From Marinibactrum halimedae (GTDB taxonomy: Bacteria > Pseudomonadota > Gammaproteobacteria > Pseudomonadales > Cellvibrionaceae): a stretch of 64,000 bases of DNA. The translations under genes and the position numbers were made by a program. Numbering within the stretch: position 1 is the stretch's first letter; every line of letters starts with the position of its first letter. Where the stretch lies: positions 53,455-117,454 of the forward strand of contig NZ_JAJQVM010000014.1 of NCBI RefSeq assembly GCF_021234875.1, read 5' to 3'. Under the pieces are notes generated by a model that was given only the letters and a program-made list of their open reading frames with translations, made no database searches and was not told the DNA's origin. Positions 18,856-27,420 of this stretch are shown here, piece by piece.

Positions 18856-19961
18856 CCACATTATTACTGGGGAAAGGGCTCTTTCCAAAAGCCCTCATGG
18901 GAAAAGCCGTTGCGTATATCCAATCTCAACAACTGTCGGATGGCGCTATCCCCTGGTTTAAAGGCCACTTTGCAGACCCATGGGATCACGTTGAGGCCGC
19001 CATGGGATTAACCATTGGCGGTCAATTTGAAGCCGCACAAAACGCCTATCGCTGGCTGGCCCAGCACCAATTGGAAGACGGCACCTGGTGGGCAGAATAC
19101 CGCTACGATCCACAAACGCAGCAGCATATTCCCAATACTGAACGTCTGCGTGAAACCAACTTTATCGCCTACCTCGCCACTGGTGTATGGCACTATTATC
19201 TCGTGACTGGCGACCGCCTTTTTCTCCACGAGCTGTACCCAAATATTAAGAAAGCCATCAATGCGGTCGTGGCTCAACAATCCCCGACTGGGGAAGTGTA
19301 CTGGGCTATCAATACTCGTGGCGAATCCCAAAAAGACGCCTTAGTAACCGCATGCAGCTCAATTTACAAAAGCCTAGAGTGCGCCATCAACTGCGCGGCC
19401 ATCCTTGGTGAAGTTCAACCGACATGGCGAGACGCTTATCGGCAATTGGGTCACACACTTCGTCATAAACCCGAACGTTTTGATCGTACCTGGGAGAGCA
19501 AAGCCCGATTCTCCATGGACTGGTTTTACCCCGTTTTGACCGGCGCGTTTGAGGGCGCCGCAGCGCGGGCTCGGCTGCAAGAACGTTGGGATACCTTTGT
19601 CGAAAACGGACTCGGTTGCCGTTGCGTAAGCGATGAACCTTGGGTGACCATTGCCGAATCGTGCGAATTGACGCTTGCCCTTCTAGCCGCCGGAGAGCAT
19701 GGACGCGCGGTGCAGGTCTACAGTTGGCTGCACCAATTTATGGATGAAAGTGATGGCGGTTATTGGACCGGTTATGTGTTTCCCGATAAGGCACTGTGGC
19801 CAGAAGAAAAAACCACATGGACCTGCGGTGCAATTTTACTGGCTGCCGATGCGTTGACAGAACATACCGGCGCATCCAAGTTATTCTTGGAGAAGAATCT
19901 ACTGTCGATACCCGAAAGCGATGTCATCCCTGCGTCACACAATCAGGCCAACAAAGATTAA
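18852..19961 (+). CDS. Alpha/alpha-barrel protein annotated as prenyltransferase-like in relatives
   Basis: 369 residues with repeated helix hairpins and aromatic motifs of the form QLxDGxxPWF, QLEDGTWWAEYRYD, SPTGEVYWAIN and DGGYWTGYV. These are the QW-like repeats of (alpha/alpha)6 barrels, seen in prenyltransferase/squalene cyclase relatives and in unsaturated glycan hydrolases. No DXDD or DDXXD catalytic motif is visible, so real prenyl chemistry is doubtful; a glycan-acting or structural role is as likely. It shares ATGA with the methyltransferase gene. With the GT4 gene it forms a three-gene operon of unknown product. Confidence 0.78.
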   Translation: MTTLLLGKGLFPKALMGKAVAYIQSQQLSDGAIPWFKGHFADPWDHVEAAMGLTIGGQFEAAQNAYRWLAQHQLEDGTWWAEYRYDPQTQQHIPNTERLRETNFIAYLATGVWHYYLVTGDRLFLHELYPNIKKAINAVVAQQSPTGEVYWAINTRGESQKDALVTACSSIYKSLECAINCAAILGEVQPTWRDAYRQLGHTLRHKPERFDRTWESKARFSMDWFYPVLTGAFEGAAARARLQERWDTFVENGLGCRCVSDEPWVTIAESCELTLALLAAGEHGRAVQVYSWLHQFMDESDGGYWTGYVFPDKALWPEEKTTWTCGAILLAADALTEHTGASKLFLEKNLLSIPESDVIPASHNQANKD

Positions 19962-19987
19962 AACATCCTGTTCCTGTTGATTAGTAA

Positions 19988-20004
19988 GGAGGCTTCACGC
20001 CTCC
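19988..20004. terminator. Hairpin at the convergence of the alpha/alpha-barrel and SIP genes
   Basis: GGAGGC / GCCTCC with loop TTCAC, overlapping the stop of the minus-strand gene. A T6 run starts ten bases further on, so termination is plausible but weak. Confidence 0.4.
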
Positions 20005-20771
20005 GTATCGGATTTTTTCGCCTGTTTATGTCCTTCATCTGTCGCCCCCATTTTCCAATAACTGCTGATATATAAGCGATCACGAGAGACATTTTTTTCA
20101 TCTCGAAAGTATCGCCTTAATGTTTTCATGGTTTCAAATTCCATGGCCGACCACACTGATGCCTCACCCGGCAACCATGGCAATGACTTCACCTTATCCG
20201 ACAAACAGGTATTCGGCATCTCAGGCTGTGCGTTCACCACCCATATCAACTCAATACCACTGGGGGCGTTAATTACCTGCTTATCTGCTTCATCCAATAC
20301 TTCAATGACCGCATAGCCTTTGGCATTAGGGGGGAGCTTTTCCAAATTCACGCCGATTGCCGGCAATGCGGTCATATCCCCTGCAAGGAAAAACCAATCC
20401 GCCGCAGGGTTAATCAATTTGGTAGGGCCTGGCTCACGCACCAAAATCTCATCTCCCACTTTGGCATTCATTGCCCAAGCCGAAGCTGGCCCATGTTCCC
20501 CGTGGGCAGCAAAATCCAAAACCAGAGTTTGAGCATCGCCATCATGATAACGAATGGTATAACTGCGCATACGGGGCTTTATACCTGCTTTAATATGCGC
20601 TTCTGAATAATCCATTTCCCCTTCAGGGGGAAAAATCAGTTTTACATAGCCACTCTCTTGGTTTGGAGGAAAATCCCCCATCGACTCTCCCCCTAAGGTA
20701 ATGCGCAGCATATTAGGCGTTAATTGTTGCTTTTGAACAACCGATAACCGTCGAGGAAGAGAGCGACTCAT
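19995..20771 (-). CDS. Siderophore-interacting protein (FAD-dependent ferric reductase family)
   Basis: 258 residues from an ATG at 20771 with AAAGGA seven bases upstream; an upstream ATG at 20798 lacks a ribosome site. The FAD-binding segment RMRSYTIR, the acidic strand LDFAAHGEHGPASAWA and the NAD(P)H domain motif FFLAGDMTALPAI with a late WSAMEFETMKTLRRYF match the ViuB/SIP family. Such proteins reduce ferric siderophores in the cytoplasm to release iron. No siderophore synthesis or transport gene is beside it. It is convergent with the three-gene glycosyltransferase unit. Confidence 0.9.
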   Translation of the reverse strand: MSRSLPRRLSVVQKQQLTPNMLRITLGGESMGDFPPNQESGYVKLIFPPEGEMDYSEAHIKAGIKPRMRSYTIRYHDGDAQTLVLDFAAHGEHGPASAWAMNAKVGDEILVREPGPTKLINPAADWFFLAGDMTALPAIGVNLEKLPPNAKGYAVIEVLDEADKQVINAPSGIELIWVVNAQPEMPNTCLSDKVKSLPWLPGEASVWSAMEFETMKTLRRYFRDEKNVSRDRLYISSYWKMGATDEGHKQAKKSDTEA

Positions 20772-20864
20772 AAAACGTCCTTTAAATTTTTTAGACATTG
20801 GAAATGTGGATATTGTAACGCAGATTTAAAAAGCAAGAGGAGGGGAATGGAAGAGAGAAGTGGC

Positions 20865-20910
20865 TACAAAAAACACAACAACAAGAAATACAACAACAAA
20901 AAACACAACC
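20865..20910. repeat. Degenerate CAACAA-type tandem repeat
   Basis: Three imperfect copies of ACAACAACAARAAATACA-like words lie in the spacer between the lipoprotein and SIP genes. Confidence 0.6.
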
Positions 20911-20962
20911 ACTGACCTTCGCCAGCAGTTGTATTTATCAACACCATATTGAATAACGGTGA

Positions 20963-23245
20963 TTAAAGAGACTCAGAACCGGTTAACGTAAACTCATGCT
21001 CTGCATTGGGATCGGTTGATTGAGACATCGCGGTTCCAGACTCATCAAACGCAGTGAATACATCGATATCAAGCCTGTAAGGCATCTCTGAAGAAAGGAA
21101 AGATCTTTCTCCCTCATTCACGCCCTCCAATCCATCAGAATCACCAAACAAATACAAATTACGCCCGCCCCAGAAGGAAATAAAATCCAATTCTGGCTGC
21201 TCTTCATGAGTCAAGCTCAAGGAGTTGATGACGCTTTCTCGATTCATATACTCAGAAAATTCAATATTCACAAACGAGAGATTTTCTGGATCTGATAAGA
21301 CTCTATCTACTTTCGGGGCAACACCGGAAGCCGTTCCTTCAGCACTTGGCAAGAAGGTAATTTCACGAACCTGCGCATTGGAAGCAATAGAAGAGTCTTC
21401 ATCACTGATGCTCAAATATTCCTCTTCAGGGGCACCCGTTACTAATTTTTCTAAATCTACTTGGCCAATCACGGCACCAATAGGAGCGGTATTTCGAACA
21501 CCAGAAAAATACAATTGCCCATCAAATGCACTCACTTCATGAATCGTATACCGAGGGGTATTCGCGTCGAAGGTATCGTATTGGAAAACACCAAACTCCG
21601 TACCATCAGAAAGGCTTTGCAAACGAATGACGCTCGTATTGCCAAAATTGCCTGCCTGAATGTCTTCAGAGAAAATAAAGTACCCGGAGTCAACCAACGT
21701 TTTCTGATAGCTAGACCAGTTATTGAAATAACAAGACTCAGAAAGAGGTTCAGCGTGGTAAGGTAAAACACGATACAACCGCTCACGGCTTTCAGAATTT
21801 TCATATGTGTATAAACAGGTATAGACCGAACCATCGCGTTCAATAACGACACGATTATTAACAGGTATACCTCTGAAAGTCAGAGGAAGCTGATTAATCC
21901 CGTTTTGAGCATTGGGCTGAAATAGAAACCCATCAGCAACGATCGTATTATGCTCATCCACTTGATACGTTTCTGACCAATAGTTTTCGGGCAGATCTAT
22001 TCGAGCACCTGTGTCAGACATATACATCGCAAGTATTCTTTCATAATAATTACTCGCTGTGTTTATGTACCGGAAAGCAATATTACCATCCGCCAGTACA
22101 ACAAAACTATCAATTTGCTGGCTGTCGATATTAACGTCAAACGCATTACTTACCGCCCCCAAATCATCGATTTTTAAGAGTTGTGCATTCGTCGATTCTT
22201 CTAGACTAGGGCGACCCAATAAATATCGATTACCTTCGGTATCAAATTGAATTGGCTTTAAACCCGGTCGAATATTTTCATAAGCCGTACGAACATCTTC
22301 GTGCCAATAGTAAGGGTCTCCTGCAATGAAATTAGCTACTTCAACTTCCATTTCCATTGATACATAAAAACCAGGAGCTGAAATAGAAAGCTCTGTCGTT
22401 TTGGTTTGAGTTTCACCTAAACAAGAATAGTTATTCGTTTCTCTGTCAATTTCAACGATGTTACATAGCAGAGGCGTTCCCAAATTGGTCAATATTGAGC
22501 TTTTCACTTCTTCATAACTAACACGGGCCAACTCATCTCCATTGCTATCTTGATAAACAATAAAAACTTCATTATTTTCATCGTAGAGGGAGTACGCACT
22601 GGCTCCTTCACCGTAATGCGCTTCAAGCTGTTCTTGAGTGAAGGGAATATCAATGCTGATTGGAGGTGCAATAATGGGTAAATATACATAAAAATCATCA
22701 CCATCATCATTGCTAAAATTGAGGTCGAGATAAAAATTCTCAAAAAACTGATAGGAATTTTGACCAAGCTTAAAATACACCTTTTGACCATCGGGTGATT
22801 CAACAAAATACTGGACATCCAATGGCGTAATATTTTCAATAGGATAAACTCGATTACCCTCAGCATCTAAACCGACGATATTCGCGTCACCACGCATGGT
22901 GCTTAAAAACTCTTCATCAAAGATAAGTTTGGATGAATGAACCGGAGAGGTAACGGCAACAGCACTGGCTTTTTGTGCAACGCCTGAACGATCAACCGCT
23001 TCACCGTAATTAATCAAACCTTGCACATCCGATAAATCAAAAACCGGCACGGTGGATTTAGACGCCCCCGTACTGGGTGCTGATGGATCTGTATCCACTT
23101 GTGTAGGTGGATTCGAATCGACAGGTGTTGTAGGGGCAGAAGGCGCTGCAGGTGTAGAAGAGCTTGAAGAGCCACCACCTCCTCCACCACATGCCGTGAT
23201 AGTTGCAACGCTTGCGGCTAAGACCAGTAATTTAAAGTGATTCAT
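20963..23245 (-). CDS. Large lipoprotein with C-terminal Ig-like domain
   Basis: 760 residues. The signal peptide ends in the lipobox ITAC (Cys19), followed by G6S5 and a Pro/Ser/Thr-rich linker to about residue 65, a tether common in marine gammaproteobacterial lipoproteins. The body is rich in beta strands and Asp/Asn/Tyr and has no catalytic motif I recognise. Residues about 640-755 (KVDRVLSDPENLSFVNIEFSEYMNRES and the following strands) resemble a bacterial Ig-like domain of the SbsA/Big_5 kind. The middle part has strand patterns that could form a propeller (IDDLGAVSNAF, VLADGNIAFRY). It is probably outer-membrane or surface-exposed; function unknown. Confidence 0.8.
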   Translation of the reverse strand: MNHFKLLVLAASVATITACGGGGGGSSSSSTPAAPSAPTTPVDSNPPTQVDTDPSAPSTGASKSTVPVFDLSDVQGLINYGEAVDRSGVAQKASAVAVTSPVHSSKLIFDEEFLSTMRGDANIVGLDAEGNRVYPIENITPLDVQYFVESPDGQKVYFKLGQNSYQFFENFYLDLNFSNDDGDDFYVYLPIIAPPISIDIPFTQEQLEAHYGEGASAYSLYDENNEVFIVYQDSNGDELARVSYEEVKSSILTNLGTPLLCNIVEIDRETNNYSCLGETQTKTTELSISAPGFYVSMEMEVEVANFIAGDPYYWHEDVRTAYENIRPGLKPIQFDTEGNRYLLGRPSLEESTNAQLLKIDDLGAVSNAFDVNIDSQQIDSFVVLADGNIAFRYINTASNYYERILAMYMSDTGARIDLPENYWSETYQVDEHNTIVADGFLFQPNAQNGINQLPLTFRGIPVNNRVVIERDGSVYTCLYTYENSESRERLYRVLPYHAEPLSESCYFNNWSSYQKTLVDSGYFIFSEDIQAGNFGNTSVIRLQSLSDGTEFGVFQYDTFDANTPRYTIHEVSAFDGQLYFSGVRNTAPIGAVIGQVDLEKLVTGAPEEEYLSISDEDSSIASNAQVREITFLPSAEGTASGVAPKVDRVLSDPENLSFVNIEFSEYMNRESVINSLSLTHEEQPELDFISFWGGRNLYLFGDSDGLEGVNEGERSFLSSEMPYRLDIDVFTAFDESGTAMSQSTDPNAEHEFTLTGSESL

Positions 23246-23471
23246 AGAATTCCCTTATTAAATTTAATGCTTCCGTTAATGTGCTCTCATAGGCGCCACT
23301 GTATAAAAAGTGACACCAATATAGGAAGGGATTGAGATTCTAATTTAGACAAATTTGGTATTCAATTAAATCTATTATTAAAGTTATTTTAGGATTCAAA
23401 CTGTATTAAATTCACTCAAAAACTGACAACTTAATTCTCGATAGAGAATGAACTTTACTCAATCTCACAAT

Positions 23472-23744
23472 CTACCGCTTACCTTTCACCCACTGAACAT
23501 AAGTCATAATCACGTCATTCGCTTTCAGCTTTTCCAGCGTATTTAAGTGTCGTCCCAGATACTTTTCGGGAAATTTTTTATGAACAAATGAATGGCATCG
23601 GCGACACAAATACACACCTCGCTCCCTCATATCCTGTTTATCAAAGTGCTTCTTAAACCACTTGTTCCCATGACAAGTTTTAGGAATTAAATGGTGGAAG
23701 GTCAAAAAGTGTTCGCTTTCACATAATTCACATCGTTCGCTCAT
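23472..23744 (-). CDS. HNH-family small protein
   Basis: 90 residues. It has a zinc-binding pair CELC near the N-terminus, the HNH core TFHHLIPKTCHGNKW, and a second pair CRRC followed by HSFVHKKF. This is the layout of small HNH proteins usually annotated as endonuclease-like. No partner gene (methylase, toxin or phage gene) is adjacent. Upstream lies a short tandem repeat (about 23813-23848) and the divergent upp gene. Activity is untested in this family; it could be a standalone nuclease or an RNA-binding protein. Confidence 0.78.
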   Translation of the reverse strand: MSERCELCESEHFLTFHHLIPKTCHGNKWFKKHFDKQDMRERGVYLCRRCHSFVHKKFPEKYLGRHLNTLEKLKANDVIMTYVQWVKGKR

Positions 23745-23918
23745 CTTCTACCTTTTTGTCGTTTTAGCTAACACAGGATTATACTCCGTGGAAAAGAGCG
23801 CATCTTCTCGAAGACACATAGTTCCCAACAACACATAGTTCTCGACAATAAACAGTGGGTGCGCAGAATACCGCTAAAATACCACTAACCTATTTGACAT
23901 TTGATTGAGGAGAGCGTC

Positions 23919-24551
23919 ATGACGAACCATGTCCATGTGGTCGATCACCCTTTGGTTCAGCACAAATTATCCGTACTGCGTAAGAAAGAAACAGGACCTT
24001 CACTCTTTCGTGACCTTCTCAATGACATCAGCGCTTTATTGGCCTATGAAATTACACGCGACCTACCAATGACCACAAGAACCATCGAAACTCCTCTTAC
24101 CACAATGGATGCGCCTTTTCTAGAAAACCCTGAAATGTGCCTAGTCTCCATTTTACGAGCGGGTAATGGCTTGCTGGATGGTATGTTGCAATTATTACCT
24201 GATGCCCGCGTCGGCCATATCGGATTGTACCGTGACCCCAAAACCTTTCGATCAGTAGAGTATTACTTCAAGATCCCGCCCAATATGGAGAACTACGATA
24301 CGATCGTTGTCGATCCTATGCTGGCCACCGGCCACAGCGCCGCGTCTGCCATTGATCGAATTAAATCCACTAAACCGAAATCCATGCGCTTTATGTGTTT
24401 GTTGGCTTCACCAGAAGGGATTGAGTACTTGCATGAAGAACACCCGGATGTCCCCATTTATACAGCGAGTATCGATGAAGGGTTGAACGAGAAGAAATAC
24501 ATCGTACCCGGTATTGGCGATGCCGGTGACAGAATGTTTGGTACGCAATAA
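23919..24551 (+). CDS. upp: Uracil phosphoribosyltransferase
   Basis: 210 residues (208 in E. coli). The start at 23919 is set by GAGGAG upstream. Conserved blocks are [16 protein letters not shown] at the N-terminus, [14 protein letters not shown], the PRPP loop [12 protein letters not shown] and the uracil-binding [16 protein letters not shown] at the C-terminus. It converts uracil and PRPP to UMP in pyrimidine salvage. No uraA permease is adjacent. A terminator follows. Confidence 0.97.
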   Translation: MTNHVHVVDHPLVQHKLSVLRKKETGPSLFRDLLNDISALLAYEITRDLPMTTRTIETPLTTMDAPFLENPEMCLVSILRAGNGLLDGMLQLLPDARVGHIGLYRDPKTFRSVEYYFKIPPNMENYDTIVVDPMLATGHSAASAIDRIKSTKPKSMRFMCLLASPEGIEYLHEEHPDVPIYTASIDEGLNEKKYIVPGIGDAGDRMFGTQ

Positions 24552-24571
24552 ATCTCATACAGTAGAAATAG

Positions 24572-24595
24572 AAAAAGAGCCTTTCGGCTCTTTTT
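24572..24595. terminator. Terminator between upp and the protease gene
   Basis: A5-GAGCC-TTTC-GGCTC-T5. It works on the plus strand for upp and can act in reverse for the convergent protease gene. Confidence 0.9.
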
Positions 24596-24607
24596 CTACT
24601 CTAGGAT

Positions 24608-24745
24608 AAGTAAAACGCGGTATAGGTAAAACGCGACTTATACAAAACAATCTATATAAAACAACTTATATAAAAAGTCCGACATTAGTCTGTAGGCCGA
24701 TATGAACCTATAAGTTATGAATCTATCAGTTATGAACCTATAAGT
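24608..24745. repeat. Cluster of three different degenerate tandem repeats
   Basis: GTAAAACGCG twice (24608-24632), then TATACAAAACAA-like words three times (24637-24675), then ATGAACCTATAAGTT-like words three times (24702-24745). The last set enters the 3' end of the protease gene. Confidence 0.7.
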
Positions 24746-26000
24746 AAGGTGCAACCACATCCGCAATACGATCAATACGGACAGCGCGGTTATTACAACG
24801 TCCAAAATGATGAAGACCAATTACAGTATTGGTCGAACGCAATAACACAGGAGACCCAGAACTACCGCCTTCGGTATCGCAGTTATAGTTCATATCCGTA
24901 TTACGACCACGACCATTGGTCACCGGCCTAGCAATAGTGCAATAATCGCCGCCATTCTGATCACTGAATATCGCAATTTCTTTATCACGACCACCCGGAT
25001 GCTGAGGAATGTAAATCTCTTCGCCACGCTGTGGCCTGCGATCTTCCAAATTCAACGAGCCAAAACGCGCAACACTATTGGCATTATTAATGGTGAATAG
25101 CGTCATATCCAAGTTGTAATGCGTCACTAAAATATCATCCACTGTCACAATGGTTTGGCGAGAATTAGCATTATTGCCATTGCAGGAAGAGTTTTGAAAA
25201 TTAAATCGTACTTCGGCACGGGAAATCTGACGAGCATCCGCAAGGCAATGATTATTGGTGATCATCGTATTACTGTCAGGCCCAACACGCCATGCAGTAC
25301 AAGTACACATTTGACCACGACCATTTTCGTTACACGGCATCACTAACCTAGCCACCGCACGAGACGCCTGAAATGCAGCAGATTCAGAATTACGATAACA
25401 AGCCGCCTCTTCACGATCATCCCGACCACACACCGTTTCTTCTACTGGTGGGTTATGTTGTGCGATCTCTGAATTACTGTAACCGTGTACGTAACGATCA
25501 ATATTAATCGAAGCGCCTTTACCGGCCACCGCATTCCGTTTTGCCTGTTTTAACGTAATAGTTGCCGTGTCTCCCATCACAGAAATTGCCCAGGCACCTT
25601 CCGCCGTATTATCGCGAAACTTTAAAATTTGCTTTTGTCCTTCACTCCCGGTGATAACCACTTTATCGCCTTTGCTTAAGGCCAACTGGTCAATGTGCAC
25701 CTTAATGAACTGAGCACCGGGATGGTAAACCTCTTGTGTTGACACCCCTTCACCGGAAGACAGCACAAGGTTTGTTGATGCCTCCCCTGCCACACGTGTT
25801 AGCTCTGAACGGGCTGAATCCAATTGCGCCTGCACGGATTCAGACACTGCACCCAGCTCTTGAGCTTTTACATCTTCTGCCAATGCCTTTTCAGAAAACA
25901 CTTGGCCGGTCAGTGCCACAACAATACCCACTGCACAACAGGTAGACCGTAGTAAAGAACGAATATTCCGGCGCGATGCGGATGGAGAATCGACATTCAT
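24738..26000 (-). CDS. Secreted trypsin-like serine endopeptidase
   Basis: 420 residues from the ATG at 26000; in-frame GTG and TTG codons up to 26030 are alternatives. A signal peptide (CCAVGIVVALTGQVFSEKALA) precedes a propeptide or beta-domain (to about residue 190) and a chymotrypsin-fold domain. The triad is His in TNNHCL, Asp in YNLDMTLF and Ser in TEGGSSGSPVL. At least eight Cys are present, as in lysyl endopeptidase (Lys-C type) and related S1 proteases. It is probably exported and disulfide-bonded. The gene ends in a tandem-repeat cluster and is convergent with upp. Confidence 0.87.
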   Translation of the reverse strand: MNVDSPSASRRNIRSLLRSTCCAVGIVVALTGQVFSEKALAEDVKAQELGAVSESVQAQLDSARSELTRVAGEASTNLVLSSGEGVSTQEVYHPGAQFIKVHIDQLALSKGDKVVITGSEGQKQILKFRDNTAEGAWAISVMGDTATITLKQAKRNAVAGKGASINIDRYVHGYSNSEIAQHNPPVEETVCGRDDREEAACYRNSESAAFQASRAVARLVMPCNENGRGQMCTCTAWRVGPDSNTMITNNHCLADARQISRAEVRFNFQNSSCNGNNANSRQTIVTVDDILVTHYNLDMTLFTINNANSVARFGSLNLEDRRPQRGEEIYIPQHPGGRDKEIAIFSDQNGGDYCTIARPVTNGRGRNTDMNYNCDTEGGSSGSPVLLRSTNTVIGLHHFGRCNNRAVRIDRIADVVAPYL

Positions 26001-26026
26001 TATTGAATCTATCACTCTTTTTACCC

Positions 26027-26233
26027 TCAAATTAGGAAAGAAAAACGCTTAAAAGACATGCGCGATACCTTATTCCATCGTGCAAAAGCGTCATCACTGC
26101 TGACTGCTAGACACGCATCACACAGACACTGCTTTCCTTTTTTGCGCACACGGTTTGAGCAATCCTTGCCAACACAAGAATTTCCGTTAAAAGAGATTTG
26201 ATTAATCCATAAAAAGACAGGACATCCACTCAC
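26027..26233 (-). CDS. Possible small Cys-rich protein (uncertain)
   Basis: 68 residues with Cys at spacings recalling a zinc ribbon: SCVGKDC then QCLCDACLAV. The centre is basic and hydrophilic and looks protein-like, while both ends do not. It overlaps the alternative starts of the protease gene and has only a weak ribosome binding site. I do not recognise it; it may be chance. Confidence 0.25.
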   Translation of the reverse strand: MSGCPVFLWINQISFNGNSCVGKDCSNRVRKKGKQCLCDACLAVSSDDAFARWNKVSRMSFKRFSFLI

Positions 26234-26253
26234 AAGGAATGTGCGGATTTGGA

Positions 26254-26304
26254 TGTACTTCCCAGTTAAATGTACTTCTCAGCTAAGTGTACTTCCCAGT
26301 TAAA
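26254..26304. repeat. Three tandem 17-bp units
   Basis: TGTACTTCCCAGTTAAA, then TGTACTTCTCAGCTAAG, then TGTACTTCCCAGTTAAA, exactly end to end. The outer two are identical. Confidence 0.85.
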
Positions 26305-26568
26305 TAACCCCCCTGGGAGAATAGTTCATGCAATTCACCAGGATTGAGATGCGGTTATTAGGGTTTATAACGAAACATCGGCCTAATAAAAATGCTTTTT
26401 ATGTCGTCTTAAACAAAGTGAGAATTCGCTCAGAAAAAATGAAAAAGAATCGTAAAAAGTTTCTGTAAAGGTTCACAAAGAAAGTAAAAGAATAGACACT
26501 TTGTCGCTTTCACCAAATGAGAACAGCCTCTCACTTAAGAGCATCGTCTCCTCATTTTCTATGCAACT

Positions 26569-26598
26569 CTTCTGTAAAATACACTTCTATAAAATACA
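26569..26598. repeat. Two tandem 15-bp units
   Basis: CTTCTGTAAAATACA followed directly by CTTCTATAAAATACA (one difference). Confidence 0.75.
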
Positions 26599-26760
26599 AT
26601 TAAACTAAAATCAAGATATGGTATTATTTGATCATGATTCACAGCGTGAACAATCGAAAACAAGGGTTCAAAACAGAACTCTTCTACGTAAATAGCCTTA
26701 GAAAAACCACCGTACAATCAAACCTGCACCGGTAAAATCGATAACTTATACGATGTTGCA

Positions 26761-27414
26761 ATGAATAAAATTTTCATTATCGGCCTTCCCCGCACAGGCA
26801 CTACCAGCCTGTCTTATACACTTTTACAATGCGGCTATACAGTTGCACATACGGCCTATACAAAAGATACCTTTACCGCTGCTCGCGTTATTGCTGACAC
26901 TCCAGTCTACTGCGACTTTCCCTTTTTTGATGAGAAGTTCCCAAACAGTAAATTTATTTATCTAGAACGAGAGCTTCCACTCTGGACACCCTCCATCACA
27001 ACACTAATTCAGAAAGTTCAAAGCTATACACAGCAGGACGCTAATGCGTTGCATCCTATTTTTTTACGCTGTTTTGAGAAAGTATTTGGTGCATTGCATA
27101 ACGAGCAAATTACAGACTCACCGTATTTACGAAGTCGTTATGCAAAGCATAAACAGAGTGTGGTGGATTTTTTTCAAGACAAAGAAGAACGGCTACTCAC
27201 TATCAATTTAACGATTGAAGAAGATTTCCATAAACTCAGCGAATTTCTGGATTGTCATCAACTGTATAATACAAATTTATTCCCTGACGCGAAATTTCCC
27301 TTATTGAATCAAAACGGGGCCATTACTGATTGGCAAAAGGTTCGTGACCCCAATAAAATTTCTTCACATTTTTGCGGGCCAAATCGTCGTCGGTATTTTT
27401 ACGATCTCAGCTAA
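26761..27414 (+). CDS. Sulfotransferase-like family protein
   Basis: 217 residues. The N-terminus IFIIGLPRTGTTSLSYTL is the PAPS-binding P-loop of the sulfotransferase superfamily (the GLPRTGTT form). It is followed by AHTAYTKDTF and FPFFDEKFPNSKFIYLERE, where the last strand is the second conserved element of the family. The C-terminal DWQKVRDPNKI and FCGPNRRRYF are basic. There is no signal peptide. The AT-rich upstream spacer and the lack of related neighbours hint at an accessory gene. It converges with waaA with only six bases between the stops. The acceptor molecule is unknown. Confidence 0.75.
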   Translation: MNKIFIIGLPRTGTTSLSYTLLQCGYTVAHTAYTKDTFTAARVIADTPVYCDFPFFDEKFPNSKFIYLERELPLWTPSITTLIQKVQSYTQQDANALHPIFLRCFEKVFGALHNEQITDSPYLRSRYAKHKQSVVDFFQDKEERLLTINLTIEEDFHKLSEFLDCHQLYNTNLFPDAKFPLLNQNGAITDWQKVRDPNKISSHFCGPNRRRYFYDLS

Positions 27415-27420
27415 TCGAAC

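Larger units (their letters stand above)
26001..26760. other. Long AT-rich spacer with short tandem repeats
   Basis: About 760 bp between divergent genes. It holds an uncertain Cys-rich small ORF (26027-26233, minus) and two tandem repeats. The remainder is AT-rich and I see no clear gene in it. Confidence 0.6.

Noticed and set aside
20128..20532. Plus-strand frames opposite the siderophore-interacting protein gene
   Set aside because: Shadow frames; the minus-strand gene has clear family motifs over the whole stretch.
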